A stretch of 64,000 nucleotides of DNA from Acinetobacter wuhouensis (GCF_001696605.3 NZ_CP031716.1:1426001-1490000); one strand, 5' to 3'. Positions 1 to 10,779 are shown, counted from the stretch's first letter. Program-made: numbers and translations. Notes: generated from the letters alone by a model not told the origin.

Positions 1-850
1 TCAATAAAGCTTTCACTTGATCTTGAATACTTGTAGTTTTGCGACCAATCAGATTTTCTAAATCGTTACTGTTGCTAAACATTGCACCTTTTGCTGTTTG
101 TACATCCGCATCCACAATCACTTCGACCAATCCTACAGGGAGCCCAGCTTCTGTTAATGCTTTGCTATAGTCATTTGCGCTGATGTTTTGATATTGCACG
201 GATTTACCTGTAGCTAAACCAATAAATTGTGCTAAATCGGTAAGGGTAAAACTGGTTGAACCAGCCAATTCATAGATTTTATTTTCATGACCATTTGACG
301 CTAAAACTTTGGCAGCAGCTTCTGCATAATCCTGACGTGAAGCTGAACTGATCCGACCATTTTCAGCGCTACCATAAAGCGTTCCAACTTCGGCAGTATG
401 TTGCACACTTGCAAGGTAATTTTCGCTGTACCAATTATTACGCAAGAAGGTGTAGTGCAAACCGCTTTGTTGGATTAGTGCTTCTGTTTCGCGATGCTCT
501 TGTGCTAATCCTAATGGGTTTTTATCCGCATTGAGTAAACTGGTATAAGCAATATAAGGCACATTCGAGGCAACTGCTGCTTCAATCACAGCTTTGTGCT
601 GTGGCGTACGACGACCAATTTCATTGGCTGAGATGAGCAATAATTTATCAATTCCAACGAGAGCAGGTGCGAGCGTTTCAGGTTGATCATAGTCGAATAA
701 TCGTAACTCAATGCCTTGTTGTTTGAGTGATTCAGCTTTTTTAAGATCTCGTACTAAGGCGATAATATTATTTGCTTCAACTTGTTTAAGTAATTCTTGA
801 ATAACCAAATGTCCGAGTTGACCTGTAGCACCTGTGATTGCAATTTTCAT
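1..850 (-). CDS. NmrA/QorB-type NAD(P)-binding oxidoreductase, 3' end outside window
   Basis: Reading from the ATG at 850 toward base 1 gives at least 283 residues with no stop, so the C-terminus lies just beyond the window. The N-terminus MKIAITGATGQLGHLVIQ holds the GxxGxxG dinucleotide-binding motif of atypical short-chain dehydrogenases. The continuation (VRDLKKAESL, then a DYDQPETL stretch and LLLISANEIGRR) follows the NmrA/QorB pattern of NAD(P)H:quinone oxidoreductases. By family knowledge it is a cytosolic two-electron quinone reductase or a redox-sensing relative. It is divergent from an HxlR regulator at 976, a common pairing in which the regulator represses the reductase. The exact substrate cannot be read from the sequence. 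Confidence 0.85.
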   Translation of the reverse strand, partial: MKIAITGATGQLGHLVIQELLKQVEANNIIALVRDLKKAESLKQQGIELRLFDYDQPETLAPALVGIDKLLLISANEIGRRTPQHKAVIEAAVASNVPYIAYTSLLNADKNPLGLAQEHRETEALIQQSGLHYTFLRNNWYSENYLASVQHTAEVGTLYGSAENGRISSASRQDYAEAAAKVLASNGHENKIYELAGSTSFTLTDLAQFIGLATGKSVQYQNISANDYSKALTEAGLPVGLVEVIVDADVQTAKGAMFSNSNDLENLIGRKTTSIQDQVKALL

Positions 851-917
851 CATTTCACCTTTATCCATATTAAAATTGGATGTTTTTTAAACTTGATGCT
901 ATTATCTTAATTATTAA

Positions 918-934
918 ACTTACAAAATGTAAGT
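918..934. promoter_or_regulatory. Perfect palindromic operator between reductase and HxlR gene
   Basis: The 17 bases form a perfect inverted repeat, ACTTACA-AAA-TGTAAGT, midway between the divergent starts at 850 and 976. A weaker second dyad centred on AAGCTT lies at 945-959 (AGTAAGCTTATAACT). Placement and symmetry fit a binding site for the dimeric HxlR regulator encoded next door. The regulator assignment is inference. Confidence 0.6.
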
Positions 935-975
935 ACATACCTAAAAGTAAGCTTATAACTGAGCGGAGAGAATTG

Positions 976-1350
976 ATGAGCATCTATGCTTCAAGTCATT
1001 TAATTGGACAAGTTTTATCCAGTGAATGTCCTTCACGAGAGATATTGGAACACCTTACCAGTAAATGGTCAGTGCTGGTTTTGCGTTGTTTGAGTGATGG
1101 TGTGCTACGTTTTAGTGAGTTGCGTAATCGTATTGAGGGTGTGAGTGAGAAAATGTTGGCTCAGACCTTAAAAGTGTTAGAGCAAGATGGCTTTGTTTTA
1201 CGTACAGTTTATCCCGAAGTTCCACCTAGAGTAGAGTATCAGCTTACGATTTTGGGTGCGCAAGCTGCTGAAAAGTTAAACTATTTAATCGGATGGATTG
1301 AACGTAGTTTGCCTGATATTTTAGAAAATAAGCAAAGACTAGCCAAATAA
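976..1350 (+). CDS. HxlR-family winged-helix transcriptional regulator
   Basis: This 124-residue protein is a single HxlR (DUF24) winged helix: SKWSVLVLRCLSDGVLRFSELRNRI is the recognition region, followed by the wing around PEVPPRVEYQLT. The Cys in SSECPSRE near the N-terminus occupies the place of the redox-sensing Cys in YodB, HypR and QorR relatives, which sense quinones or diamide. An upstream in-frame start at 880 exists, but the ATG at 976 has a GGAGAG ribosome site seven bases ahead and removes an unrelated tail. Divergence from a quinone-reductase-like gene suggests it controls that gene and itself through the palindrome at 918. Confidence 0.88.
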   Translation: MSIYASSHLIGQVLSSECPSREILEHLTSKWSVLVLRCLSDGVLRFSELRNRIEGVSEKMLAQTLKVLEQDGFVLRTVYPEVPPRVEYQLTILGAQAAEKLNYLIGWIERSLPDILENKQRLAK

Positions 1351-1560
1351 GCTGTTTGAAAATTTAAGCTTTAAATGATTCATGATGGCTTAAATTAGTC
1401 AGTCATAAGCTATGCGTGCTTAATAAAAGCCCTAGATGCTAAATGGAATGATATTACCATCTGAAAATCATTGTTAGGGCAAATACTTAATCAATATCAT
1501 TGCAATATACAATTTACTGTAATGCAAATTACAGGAGTTATATTTATTCCTAAATGTTAA

Positions 1561-2199
1561 TTACTTAGTGTTAAGTTTAGGCTTTGATTTTAAATACATT
1601 AAACCTGTGATGATTGCACCAATCGTCGCCAAGAACATATCTTTATGTGCATCCCAAATGTCGCCTTGCTGACCATTATAGTTTTCAGCTTCTTCTGGTG
1701 ATAAGCCGATTGCGATCCACCATTCTATCCATTCATAAAATAAACTGGTTGCCATGACAAATTGAATCACCAATAAAAACAGAATTTTTGGTTTTAAACT
1801 TGGTAACCAAACTTGGAAAAGGCGATAGAAAAATGGATAAAGGAATAATCCATAGAAAAAATGCACAAAACGGTCGAACATATTCCGTGTCCAACCCATA
1901 GCCTGATTTAAATCAAAACCTAAATATTTGATTGCCCAATCATTATAAGGCACATAGGAATAGAGATAATGCGCTGCAATCACGTGAATAATTAAAAAAC
2001 CAATATAAAGTGCAAATGAAGAAAAATTCAGCCCGATTTTTTTTAAGCAGTAGAATAGGGCTATGAGCATCAATACTGTACCAATTTGATGCAACATATA
2101 GGATGGAAATTCTAAAGGATTGATACTCGCTAAAATAATGGCAATTGCGAGTACAGCAAGCACTATCCAATGCTTTTGAGTAAGAGAATGGTAAATCAT
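1561..2199 (-). CDS. yjdF: YjdF/DUF2238-family inner membrane protein
   Basis: The 212-residue protein has about six hydrophobic segments and the acidic/aromatic signatures of DUF2238: NMFDRFVHFFYGLFLYP in the middle, and FYEWIEWW followed by GDIWDAHKDMFLATIGA near the C-terminus. These match E. coli YjdF in pattern and size. The function is unknown. It stands alone, convergent with the HxlR gene. An antisense-frame ORF inside it is a shadow. Confidence 0.85.
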   Translation of the reverse strand: MIYHSLTQKHWIVLAVLAIAIILASINPLEFPSYMLHQIGTVLMLIALFYCLKKIGLNFSSFALYIGFLIIHVIAAHYLYSYVPYNDWAIKYLGFDLNQAMGWTRNMFDRFVHFFYGLFLYPFFYRLFQVWLPSLKPKILFLLVIQFVMATSLFYEWIEWWIAIGLSPEEAENYNGQQGDIWDAHKDMFLATIGAIITGLMYLKSKPKLNTK

Positions 2200-2409
2200 T
2201 AAGTATTTTTTCTTAAATTTATTGTCAGCATTGTAATCAAAATATAAACAAAATGCGAAATTTTAAACCTTATATTTCGAGTGTTAAATATTCTAAATAG
2301 GTTATTACAAACTTATTTTGTATGTGGTTTAACCACTTTTAGCAACCAATCTAAGTTTTTAGCAATCGAATCTATTACACTGTATTTTTTTTGAAGTTAG
2401 GGATTAGGC

Positions 2410-2652
2410 GTGGCTTTGATTGAAGCATTTGAGGCAAAACAAAATTGTTATTTTAATTATGATTTTGAAGAGTTGTATCAATTGACAGATGATTTTCCTG
2501 AAGAGCTTTCTGTGTCTTTACGTGGCATGTTGTATCGCCATGAAATCAAATATCCTAATGCGACGTATTATATTTATTTCAGTGATATTTTAACGGGTGA
2601 AGAGCTCGAAAAAATGAAAGCGGATTGGATGCGTTATTGTCCATTAGCTTAG
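2410..2652 (+). CDS. Small conserved acidic hypothetical protein
   Basis: An 80-residue soluble protein that appears to use a GTG start at 2410 (GCGTGGCTTTG) with a purine-rich TTAGGGATTAGG upstream. It is acidic, with no signal peptide, membrane segment or known motif. Codon use resembles the neighbours and the stop is followed directly by a repeat element. It looks like a genuine small Acinetobacter gene, but I cannot assign a function. Confidence 0.6.
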   Translation: MALIEAFEAKQNCYFNYDFEELYQLTDDFPEELSVSLRGMLYRHEIKYPNATYYIYFSDILTGEELEKMKADWMRYCPLA

Positions 2653-2726
2653 TTTTATTTTTATAAAAGTAAATATATTTGTGGATCAGCACAGCCTCAT
2701 CTTTTGTGTAACATTTAGACTGATTC

Positions 2727-2837
2727 GCGTAGGCGTTGCCTCACTTTTGAAGGATCAAAAGTGACAAAAATCCTTTGTTGAGCAAAGGGGACTTCCTTGT
2801 CCCCTTGCTCAACGGCGACATCCATGTCGCCTTACGA
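2727..2837. repeat. Dispersed structured intergenic repeat, family 1 copy A
   Basis: The element runs from GCGTAGGCG to CGCCTTACG, which are near inverted repeats of each other. Inside are three hairpins: CACTTTTGA/TCAAAAGTG, a long GTTGAGCAA..GGGGAC with GTCCCC..TTGCTCAAC, and GGCGACAT-CC-ATGTCGCC. A second copy is at 53968-54091 with the same ends and the same final hairpin but different arm sequences. It fills most of the 379-base gap between the 80-residue gene and purB. No transposase is associated, so it is a MITE- or BIME-like element. Confidence 0.75.
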
Positions 2838-2982
2838 GATAGCACCGCTGATATTGAAAGCTTATGAGTTGAGATTATTTATTTTATATATTGAAATTCT
2901 AAAAATACATTACCTCATAGGATATTAAATGAATTTAAAGATTGGTATTAAGAATAATCCATCGCATCTTTTAAAATCCAAT

Positions 2983-3011
2983 AAAAAAACGAAGCCGAAG
3001 CTTCGTTTTTT
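2983..3011 (-). terminator. Intrinsic terminator of the purB operon
   Basis: The hairpin CGAAGC-CGAA-GCTTCG is flanked on both sides by A/T runs, so on the minus strand it ends in a U tract. It lies 21 bases beyond the purB stop. Confidence 0.85.
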
Positions 3012-3031
3012 ATTTTAAACGGGTTTAAAAA

Positions 3032-4429
<1,398 letters not shown>

Positions 4430-4479
4430 CTAAACTTTGGAATTAAACGTAAAACTGAAAAAACTGTATTGAACATCAG

Positions 4480-5211
4480 TTATACAACCTGATATTGAAG
4501 TCGAGCAAGATCTTGAATATCTTGAAGAAGTTTACGCTTGCTAAAGATCATGTTCCATGAACTTCCACCAAGCTGACGCCAAAGATGCGCCATTTGTAAA
4601 CCTGTAAATAAGCTGGCACGAATGCGATTGGTATGTGACGAGTCTTTAAATGCTTCTGCATTACCACGTACTAAAATTCGAGGATTGATTTGACCTGCAG
4701 TATCTACATAGGTCTGTGCTAAATTGGCAATAATACTTGGATGTAAATAATTATGATCAAAAAATGACAATTGCTTTAATATTTTTTGTTGGGATTGCTC
4801 AATGATTTCTACAAATTTCGGATTGCTATACACCTTTTTTTCTAAAGCCAAAAGTGACATGGCATAAGACATAGGTAATTTTGCATTGGCAAGTTTAGGA
4901 ATTCGAGATTTTGGTGATGTTGAAAAAGGTTGGGTAATGCTACTTTCTAAGGTTTTTAAACCCAGTGAAATATCAGCAAGTTGATGAAAAAAATCTAATG
5001 TTTGTGCTGATTTATTATCGGAAGGGCGAATATTTAAGCTGGCTTTGATGAGTTGTTCAAAATAGAAATTACCACTTTCACCAATACTTTGACGACCTGT
5101 CATTGCAGTCATGTGCGTCAGCTGTGTTGCTTGGAACACAGCTGCTAACGCCAAAGCTTTGTTTTGGCGTTGATTCAAAGTTTGAGGCTGTTGAAAGGGC
5201 AACTCAACCAT
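4480..5211 (-). CDS. hflD: HflD homologue, membrane-associated regulator
   Basis: A 243-residue, largely helical protein without a signal peptide. The N-terminal [18 protein letters not shown] and the C-terminal pattern [23 protein letters not shown], ending KRKLLQDI, are characteristic of HflD (YcfC). In E. coli HflD sits peripherally on the inner membrane and modulates lambda CII; its housekeeping role is not settled. The position between mnmA and purB supports the call. Confidence 0.9.
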   Translation of the reverse strand: MVELPFQQPQTLNQRQNKALALAAVFQATQLTHMTAMTGRQSIGESGNFYFEQLIKASLNIRPSDNKSAQTLDFFHQLADISLGLKTLESSITQPFSTSPKSRIPKLANAKLPMSYAMSLLALEKKVYSNPKFVEIIEQSQQKILKQLSFFDHNYLHPSIIANLAQTYVDTAGQINPRILVRGNAEAFKDSSHTNRIRASLFTGLQMAHLWRQLGGSSWNMIFSKRKLLQDIQDLARLQYQVV

Positions 5212-5278
5212 GCCTAAATTCCTTTAAATAAATTGCAATGATTAACACGTCTTTATTCAATAAAGCTATTTAATAAAC

Positions 5279-6427
5279 TCATTCAATAAAATCAGGTTTT
5301 GGTGCATTGGTATGATGAATCACCCCGCCACCTAAACAAGCTTCATCGACATAGAACACAACACTTTGTCCAGGTGTAACAGCACGTTGTGGTTCATCAA
5401 ATTCAACACGAACACCATTTGGTGTATCTGTATCTTTATAAATTGTACATGCTTGATCAGGTTGACGGTAACGAGTTTTAGCCGTGCATCGGAAACCTGT
5501 TTCAGGAATCGCTTGCTCGCCTGCAACCCAGTCAATCGCTTCTGACCATAACACGGTACTTTGCATCAATGGATGCTCATGACCTTGACCAATCACGAGG
5601 CGATTATTTTCAATATCCTTATGTAGAACAAACCAAGCACCTTCTTCAGCACCTTTAAGTCCACCTAAGCCGATACCGCCACGTTGACCGAGCGTATAGT
5701 ACATTAAGCCATGATGTTCACCAACCTCTTTTCCTGTATCTAGGACAATTTTTCCAGGTTGAGCAGGTAAATATTGCTTCAAGAAGTCATTAAAGCGACG
5801 TTCACCGATAAAACAGATTCCTGTTGAATCTTTTTTCTTGGCTGTGATTAAACCTAATTCTTCCGCAATTTTACGAACTTCAGGTTTTTCAATTTCACCG
5901 ACAGGGAACAAGGTTTTGTTAATTTCACGACCATGCACGGCATGCAGGAAATAGGTTTGGTCTTTATTATTATCTACACCACGAAGCAATGGCGCATATT
6001 CCTCACCACGTGAATTGGTTGCAGTTTCACCACGACGGCAATAATGTCCAGTTGCGATAAAGTCAGCACCTAAGTTTACAGCATGATCGAGGAATGCACG
6101 GAATTTGATTTCTTTATTACAGAGAATATCTGGATTCGGTGTACGACCTGCTGCATATTCAGCAAGGAAATGCTCAAAGACACGATCCCAATATTCCATC
6201 GCAAAGTTTGCTGTATGGAGTTTGATGCCAATTTTGTCGCAAACCGCTTGCGCATCCGCAAGATCTTCCATTGCCGTACAGTATTCTGTGCCGTCATCTT
6301 CTTCCCAGTTTTTCATGAAAAGCCCTTCAACTAGATAACCTTGTTGAAGAAGTAGTGCTGCAGAAACAGATGAATCTACACCACCAGACATACCGACGAT
6401 GACACGTTGTTGCATAGGACTAGGCAT
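5279..6427 (-). CDS. mnmA: tRNA-uridine 2-sulfurtransferase MnmA
   Basis: The 382-residue enzyme adds sulfur to C2 of U34 in tRNA-Lys, -Glu and -Gln. The PP-loop [10 protein letters not shown] near residue 13 binds ATP. The two catalytic cysteines are in [11 protein letters not shown] and [13 protein letters not shown], and the [11 protein letters not shown] insert is typical. The first ATG (6427) lies inside the 3' end of nudJ, so the two genes overlap by eight bases and are probably translationally coupled. An ATG four codons later (6415) is an alternative start. Confidence 0.97.
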   Translation of the reverse strand: MPSPMQQRVIVGMSGGVDSSVSAALLLQQGYLVEGLFMKNWEEDDGTEYCTAMEDLADAQAVCDKIGIKLHTANFAMEYWDRVFEHFLAEYAAGRTPNPDILCNKEIKFRAFLDHAVNLGADFIATGHYCRRGETATNSRGEEYAPLLRGVDNNKDQTYFLHAVHGREINKTLFPVGEIEKPEVRKIAEELGLITAKKKDSTGICFIGERRFNDFLKQYLPAQPGKIVLDTGKEVGEHHGLMYYTLGQRGGIGLGGLKGAEEGAWFVLHKDIENNRLVIGQGHEHPLMQSTVLWSEAIDWVAGEQAIPETGFRCTAKTRYRQPDQACTIYKDTDTPNGVRVEFDEPQRAVTPGQSVVFYVDEACLGGGVIHHTNAPKPDFIE

Positions 6428-6905
6428 CCAAATTTGAAATTAAAGGAGAATTTTGGTGCTCATAAACGAGCGAAAGCGGGTATTTTTGCCCAGAAAGTGC
6501 ATCTTGTACAGCTTTAATCACCAATGGACTGCGTGCGCGTGCAGATTCTACTAATTCTTCAAGCGTCATCCACTTCGGACCAATAATCCCTGTATCCAGT
6601 TCTGCCTCTGGAAAATACTCAAGTACATGGGCTAAAAAGCAAAATCTAAAATAGGTACGATCTGGAAACATCGGCGGGGTATAGGTATAGATTCCGAGTA
6701 ATGAATCGACCTCTACTGCATGTCCAGTTTCTTCCATTGTTTCACGAATTGCTGCTTGGATAATAGATTCACCACATTCCACATGCCCAGCAGGTTGATT
6801 GAACACTGTGTGTGTCACGCCTTCGGTATGTTCTTCCACAAAAAGAAACTTTCCGTCTTTTTCGACAACAGTCGCGACAGTAACATGAGGTGTCCAAGTG
6901 GTCAT
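6420..6905 (-). CDS. nudJ: Nudix hydrolase, NudJ-like phosphatase
   Basis: About 161 residues with a perfect Nudix box (GX5EX7REUXEEXGU) beginning at GHVECGE, and the N-terminal [21 protein letters not shown] strand typical of E. coli NudJ (YmfB). NudJ hydrolyses thiamin pyrophosphate derivatives and nucleoside triphosphates. I chose the ATG at 6905, which aligns with the short N-terminus of the family; an in-frame GTG at 6914 would add three residues. It is the first gene of the nudJ-mnmA-hflD-purB block. Confidence 0.92.
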   Translation of the reverse strand: MTTWTPHVTVATVVEKDGKFLFVEEHTEGVTHTVFNQPAGHVECGESIIQAAIRETMEETGHAVEVDSLLGIYTYTPPMFPDRTYFRFCFLAHVLEYFPEAELDTGIIGPKWMTLEELVESARARSPLVIKAVQDALSGQKYPLSLVYEHQNSPLISNLDA

Positions 6906-7142
6906 AACCAGCACCGTGGGGAATAAAGCGATATTCTACAAAATTTTAGGCGTGGTGGCTATGGTGGATATTTCCTATTCACATTGATCAGTATATTTTT
7001 AAATCACAATATAAATCAGTTATTAAAGAATTTGGTTTAGTTTTTATTAAATTTTATATTAGATTAATTAAATTAAAAATTTAAATAATTCATATACTTG
7101 TAGTTTAACGTGTGATAAAAAATACTCATACTGGAGTATTTT

Positions 7143-7898
7143 ATGAAAATTAATAGATATTTATGTTTTTCACTGGGTATTCTTTTAAGCCAAGTGACTT
7201 TTTCGGGTGAGTTATCAGAATCGTTACAAGGTTCACCGAAACTGAATGTCAATCTATATGCGTTTGCTGCGGATGTAGATGGAAAGATCAGTAAAGGTAA
7301 AGTGAATTATGATGTAGATCAGCCTTTTAAAGAAACTTTAAAAGATTTAGATCGTTCTTTTATGGGACATGTGGATCTAAGCAAAGGCAAATGGGGAATT
7401 TATGCAGATCTACAAAAAGTAGAAACATCACAAGAAAAAAGTGTCATGCATATTCCTATAGCATTGGGGACGAAATTAGATCAGCGCAGTTATGGCATTT
7501 ACTATCAAGCTTATATTTCACCTGAAAAGACAGCAAAAAACCAAGCAAAACTTATTGTTGAACCTACAGTGGGTACACATAGAACAAAAGCAGAAGCAAC
7601 ACTCGCTGTTCTCAATCAAGGGATTGATGTTCATGCAACTTGGGATGAGTTCTTTTGGGGTTCACGCTTTAAATATAATTTTGACTCATCGTGGAATTTA
7701 GCTTCAGAAGTGACTTTTGGTAGTGAAAATACCATTTCTGCACAAGCTTATATCGGGTATCGAATTCCAGTTTTAAGCCGCGATTTAAATCTCAGAGCGG
7801 GCTATCGTTATTTTGAACAAGACTATAAATCGGATCATTTTCATTGGGACATTCGTCAACATGGACCAGTCATCGGTATAAATTTACCTATTTTCTGA
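7143..7898 (+). CDS. Exported beta-barrel-like outer membrane protein
   Basis: 251 residues beginning with a signal peptide (MKINRYLCFSLGILLSQVTFSG, cleavage near residue 22). The mature part alternates polar and hydrophobic residues in long strands (LNVNLYAFAADVDG, WGIYADLQKVET, RAGYRYFEQDYKSD) and ends in a hydrophobic-aromatic strand with C-terminal F, as outer membrane barrels do. It starts a tight three-gene run with a secreted amide hydrolase (13 bases after the stop) and a lipoprotein. No specific family was recognised; the barrel call is from composition and strand pattern. Confidence 0.7.
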   Translation: MKINRYLCFSLGILLSQVTFSGELSESLQGSPKLNVNLYAFAADVDGKISKGKVNYDVDQPFKETLKDLDRSFMGHVDLSKGKWGIYADLQKVETSQEKSVMHIPIALGTKLDQRSYGIYYQAYISPEKTAKNQAKLIVEPTVGTHRTKAEATLAVLNQGIDVHATWDEFFWGSRFKYNFDSSWNLASEVTFGSENTISAQAYIGYRIPVLSRDLNLRAGYRYFEQDYKSDHFHWDIRQHGPVIGINLPIF

Positions 7899-7911
7899 GA
7901 GGGACTGAAGT

Positions 7912-8958
7912 ATGAATAATGCGCTAAAAAAAGTATTGTTTGCAGCAGGGCTTATGGTTGCAGCAGAAGTCGCGACGGCTTGTACACGCGTTGTCTATTT
8001 GGGCAATAATGATGTAATGACAGCACGTTCTATGGATTGGAAGAGCGATGTCGGAACAAATCTATGGATTTTGCCAAGCAACGTAAAGCGTACAGGTATG
8101 GCAGGACCACATTCCATCCAATGGACGTCTAAGTACGGTAGTGTTATTGCAACAGGCTACGACATTTCCACAACAGATGGTGTCAATGAGAAAGGTTTAG
8201 TTGCAAACTTATTGTGGTTGGTCGAGTCTGAATATCCAGATGTAAATAAGAATAAAAAACCACCTTTAAGTATTTCATTATGGGCACAATATGTCTTGGA
8301 CAATTATGCAACTGTGAATGAAGCGATTGCAGCACTTGAGAAAGAACCTTTTATGGTTGTGACCGATCAAGTGCCTGGTGAAAAGCGTTTAGCGACCTTG
8401 CATCTATCTATTTCTGATTCAACTGGTGATAGTGCAATTATTGAATATGTTAATGGACAACAAGTGATTCATCACAACAAAAAATATCAAGTGATGACGA
8501 ACTCTCCAACTTTTGATCAGCAATTGGCATTGAATACCTATTGGAAACAAATTGGTGGTACAACCATGTTGCCTGGGACTAATCGTGCAGCGGATCGCTT
8601 TGCAAGAGCATCATTCTATATTAATGCTATTCCAAAAGATGCAACACCAGAACACTCTTTAGCGAGTGTATTCAGTGTGATACGTAATACCTCAGTACCG
8701 TTTGGATTAAATACTGAAGAGGAACCGAATATTTCTTCAACTCGTTGGCGTACTGTGGTTGACCATAAGCGCGGTTTATATTTCTTTGAATCTGCTGTAT
8801 CACCAAACGTATTTTGGGTAGACTTAAAAGATATAGATTTTAAAGATGGTAAAACCAAAAAACTGGAGTTAGGTGTCGATCAAGCGAAAGTCTATGCGGG
8901 TAAGGCAAACTCTTCGTTTAAAGTGACTCAACCCTTTAAGTTTTTGGGCATCCAATAG
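7912..8958 (+). CDS. Secreted linear amide C-N hydrolase (choloylglycine hydrolase / penicillin V acylase family)
   Basis: 348 residues. A signal peptide ends ..AEVATA, and cleavage there exposes Cys24 (CTRVVYLGN) as the N-terminal nucleophile of this Ntn-hydrolase family. The ARSMDW motif supplies the Arg and Asp partners, and MTNSPTFDQQ supplies the conserved Asn. Gram-negative members cleave penicillin V, conjugated bile acids or N-acyl homoserine lactones in the periplasm; which substrate applies here cannot be told. It is encoded between a barrel protein and a lipoprotein, suggesting an envelope-located substrate. Confidence 0.9.
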   Translation: MNNALKKVLFAAGLMVAAEVATACTRVVYLGNNDVMTARSMDWKSDVGTNLWILPSNVKRTGMAGPHSIQWTSKYGSVIATGYDISTTDGVNEKGLVANLLWLVESEYPDVNKNKKPPLSISLWAQYVLDNYATVNEAIAALEKEPFMVVTDQVPGEKRLATLHLSISDSTGDSAIIEYVNGQQVIHHNKKYQVMTNSPTFDQQLALNTYWKQIGGTTMLPGTNRAADRFARASFYINAIPKDATPEHSLASVFSVIRNTSVPFGLNTEEEPNISSTRWRTVVDHKRGLYFFESAVSPNVFWVDLKDIDFKDGKTKKLELGVDQAKVYAGKANSSFKVTQPFKFLGIQ

Positions 8959-8967
8959 GGCATCAAC

Positions 8968-9450
8968 ATGATCAATAAACTTTGGTATATTCCGCTAGCT
9001 GCGCTGCTTATCACAGGTTGTGCATCAAATTCGGTTAACAACACATCAAATTTGGGTACTCAAGGGCTGTTAATTTGTCAGCCGAATGAAATTTGTCCAA
9101 TCGTTACTGTGGTTTGGAACGAAGCGCACAAAGATATTTTAAAAGTGAAGCTGAGTTTAAATAGTGCTTATACGAAATATAATATTGAAAAAGTTGTATT
9201 TAGTGATGGTGTGAAAAGCCATTCATTTAATGCAATTGGACCCACTGAAATTGATTTTGCGTTCAAGGCGAATCGTTCACGTAATAGTGTATTAGTGCCA
9301 GTGAATGTGATGGCTGATTTTAGAGGCTCTCAAAGTGTATTTATGGAGATTCATACCGATCAAGGCGTAATTACGCGATACTTATTGAAAGATAATGTGA
9401 AAGCTCCTGTATTTGAAGAGTTAAGCAAATATTATAAAGTTTCGAAATGA
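8968..9450 (+). CDS. Small lipoprotein of the amide hydrolase operon
   Basis: 160 residues with a lipoprotein signal (LLITGCAS, lipid Cys near residue 18). The mature part is a beta-rich domain with no motif I recognise; CQPNEICPIV holds two further cysteines that may form a disulfide. The gene begins nine bases after the hydrolase stop, so it is very probably co-transcribed and may anchor or chaperone the operon's products at the envelope. Confidence 0.75.
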   Translation: MINKLWYIPLAALLITGCASNSVNNTSNLGTQGLLICQPNEICPIVTVVWNEAHKDILKVKLSLNSAYTKYNIEKVVFSDGVKSHSFNAIGPTEIDFAFKANRSRNSVLVPVNVMADFRGSQSVFMEIHTDQGVITRYLLKDNVKAPVFEELSKYYKVSK

Positions 9451-9487
9451 TAAATTGAGCAAGATCAAGTCATTTGATCATGTTTAA

Positions 9488-9523
9488 GTGTGCAATTTCA
9501 TTGTATGTAATGGAATTGCACAC
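9488..9523. terminator. Long hairpin after the lipoprotein operon
   Basis: A 15-base stem (GTGTGCAATTTCATT with AATGGAATTGCACAC, one G-T pair) and a 6-base loop lie 38 bases after the stop. There is no long T tract, so it may be a weak terminator or an mRNA 3'-end stabiliser. The rest of the 306-base gap to 9757 is AT-rich with no other structure I can see. Confidence 0.5.
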
Positions 9524-9756
9524 CACCTAAAATAAAAATAGTTCGTCTGTTTATACAATTTTTAATATATCTTAATGTTTTGAAGCTTAAGTCTTTTTTT
9601 GTTCAAGCATTCATGTTGCATGATTTTAATTATGTTGGCTTTGGGGTGAATCATTAAAAATAGTAGATTATTTCAAAAATTATATTGAAATTTGGTCAAT
9701 CAATCCGCATCTTAATAAAAAAGCATTTAGTCAATATTTAAGAGAATACAAATTCT

Positions 9757-10719
9757 ATGTTATTTCATTTACCTAAAGCGCCTGCTGAGATTCGTATCAG
9801 TCATTTAAATGCCCGAATCAATGAGCAAAGAAAAAGAATCGCGCAGACTACTGCATCTAAGTTAGAGCTTTTGCAACTCACGCAACAGCTTGTTAAAGAA
9901 GCACGCGCGCGTAAAAAGAACAATCAAAAAATTTATATCCTAGATTTTAAAGGTGATGTTCAAGCTTCTGCTGTTGAAAATTTACGTGAAGAAATCACGC
10001 TGATTTTAGCGACTGCAAAAGCAGGGCGTGATCGTGTTGTGGTACGTTTAGAAAGTCCAGGCGGTATGGTGCATGGTTATGGCTTGGCAGCAGCACAATT
10101 GGTACGTTTACGTGATGCAGGGTTTAACCTTACGATTTGCGTAGATAAAGTGGCTGCCAGTGGCGGTTATATGATGGCGTGTATCGCCAATGAAATCGTT
10201 TCAGCACCCTTTGCTGTCGTAGGTTCTATTGGTGTGGTTGCACAGCTACCGAATTTCAATCGCTTACTGAAAGAACATCATGTTGATTTTGAGCTTTATA
10301 CAGCAGGTCAATTCAAGCGCACAGTGACCATGTTTGGTGAAAATACAGAAGAAGGTAAAGCCAAATTTGAAGAAGAATTGCAACAAACCCATCAGCTCTT
10401 CAAACATTTTGTGGAAAAATATCGTCCGCAATTGAATGTTGAAAAAGTAGCAACAGGTGAGCACTGGTATGGTGAAGATGCGCGTGAGTTAAACCTTGTT
10501 GATAAATTACAAACTTCAGATGAGTATTTATTGAGTCTATTGCCACAACATGATGTGTATGTGATTCAAACTCGTCGTAAACCGACTTTAGGTGAAAAGT
10601 TAGGACTTCAAGCCGCTCAAATGGCAGATGCTTTGATTCCATCTGTGGTGAATAAGTTAATGAATGAAGTGACGAAGTTAAATTCATCATTGCCGATGTT
10701 TAAAGACAATAAATTTTGA
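9757..10719 (+). CDS. sohB: SohB-like signal-peptide-peptidase-family serine protease
   Basis: 320 residues of the S49 family. The core IYILDFKGDVQASAV, RLESPGGMVHGYG and AASGGYMMACIAN hold the oxyanion and nucleophile regions (Ser in ASGG), and the general-base Lys is in QFKRTVTMFGENTEEG. E. coli SohB is inner-membrane anchored by an N-terminal helix; here residues 1-55 are charged (AEIRISHLNARINEQRKRI) and I see no membrane segment or signal peptide. So this is either a cytoplasmic variant or peripherally attached. The start has an AAGAGAATACAA leader. A clear terminator follows. Confidence 0.85.
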   Translation: MLFHLPKAPAEIRISHLNARINEQRKRIAQTTASKLELLQLTQQLVKEARARKKNNQKIYILDFKGDVQASAVENLREEITLILATAKAGRDRVVVRLESPGGMVHGYGLAAAQLVRLRDAGFNLTICVDKVAASGGYMMACIANEIVSAPFAVVGSIGVVAQLPNFNRLLKEHHVDFELYTAGQFKRTVTMFGENTEEGKAKFEEELQQTHQLFKHFVEKYRPQLNVEKVATGEHWYGEDARELNLVDKLQTSDEYLLSLLPQHDVYVIQTRRKPTLGEKLGLQAAQMADALIPSVVNKLMNEVTKLNSSLPMFKDNKF

Positions 10720-10748
10720 TGATTGATTGAGAAATTGATCGCAAATAA

Positions 10749-10779
10749 AAGAGTAGGTTCGTTGCCTACTCTTTTTTTA
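10749..10779 (+). terminator. Intrinsic terminator after sohB
   Basis: AGAGTAGG-TTCGTTG-CCTACTCT followed by seven T residues, 30 bases after the stop. Confidence 0.9.
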
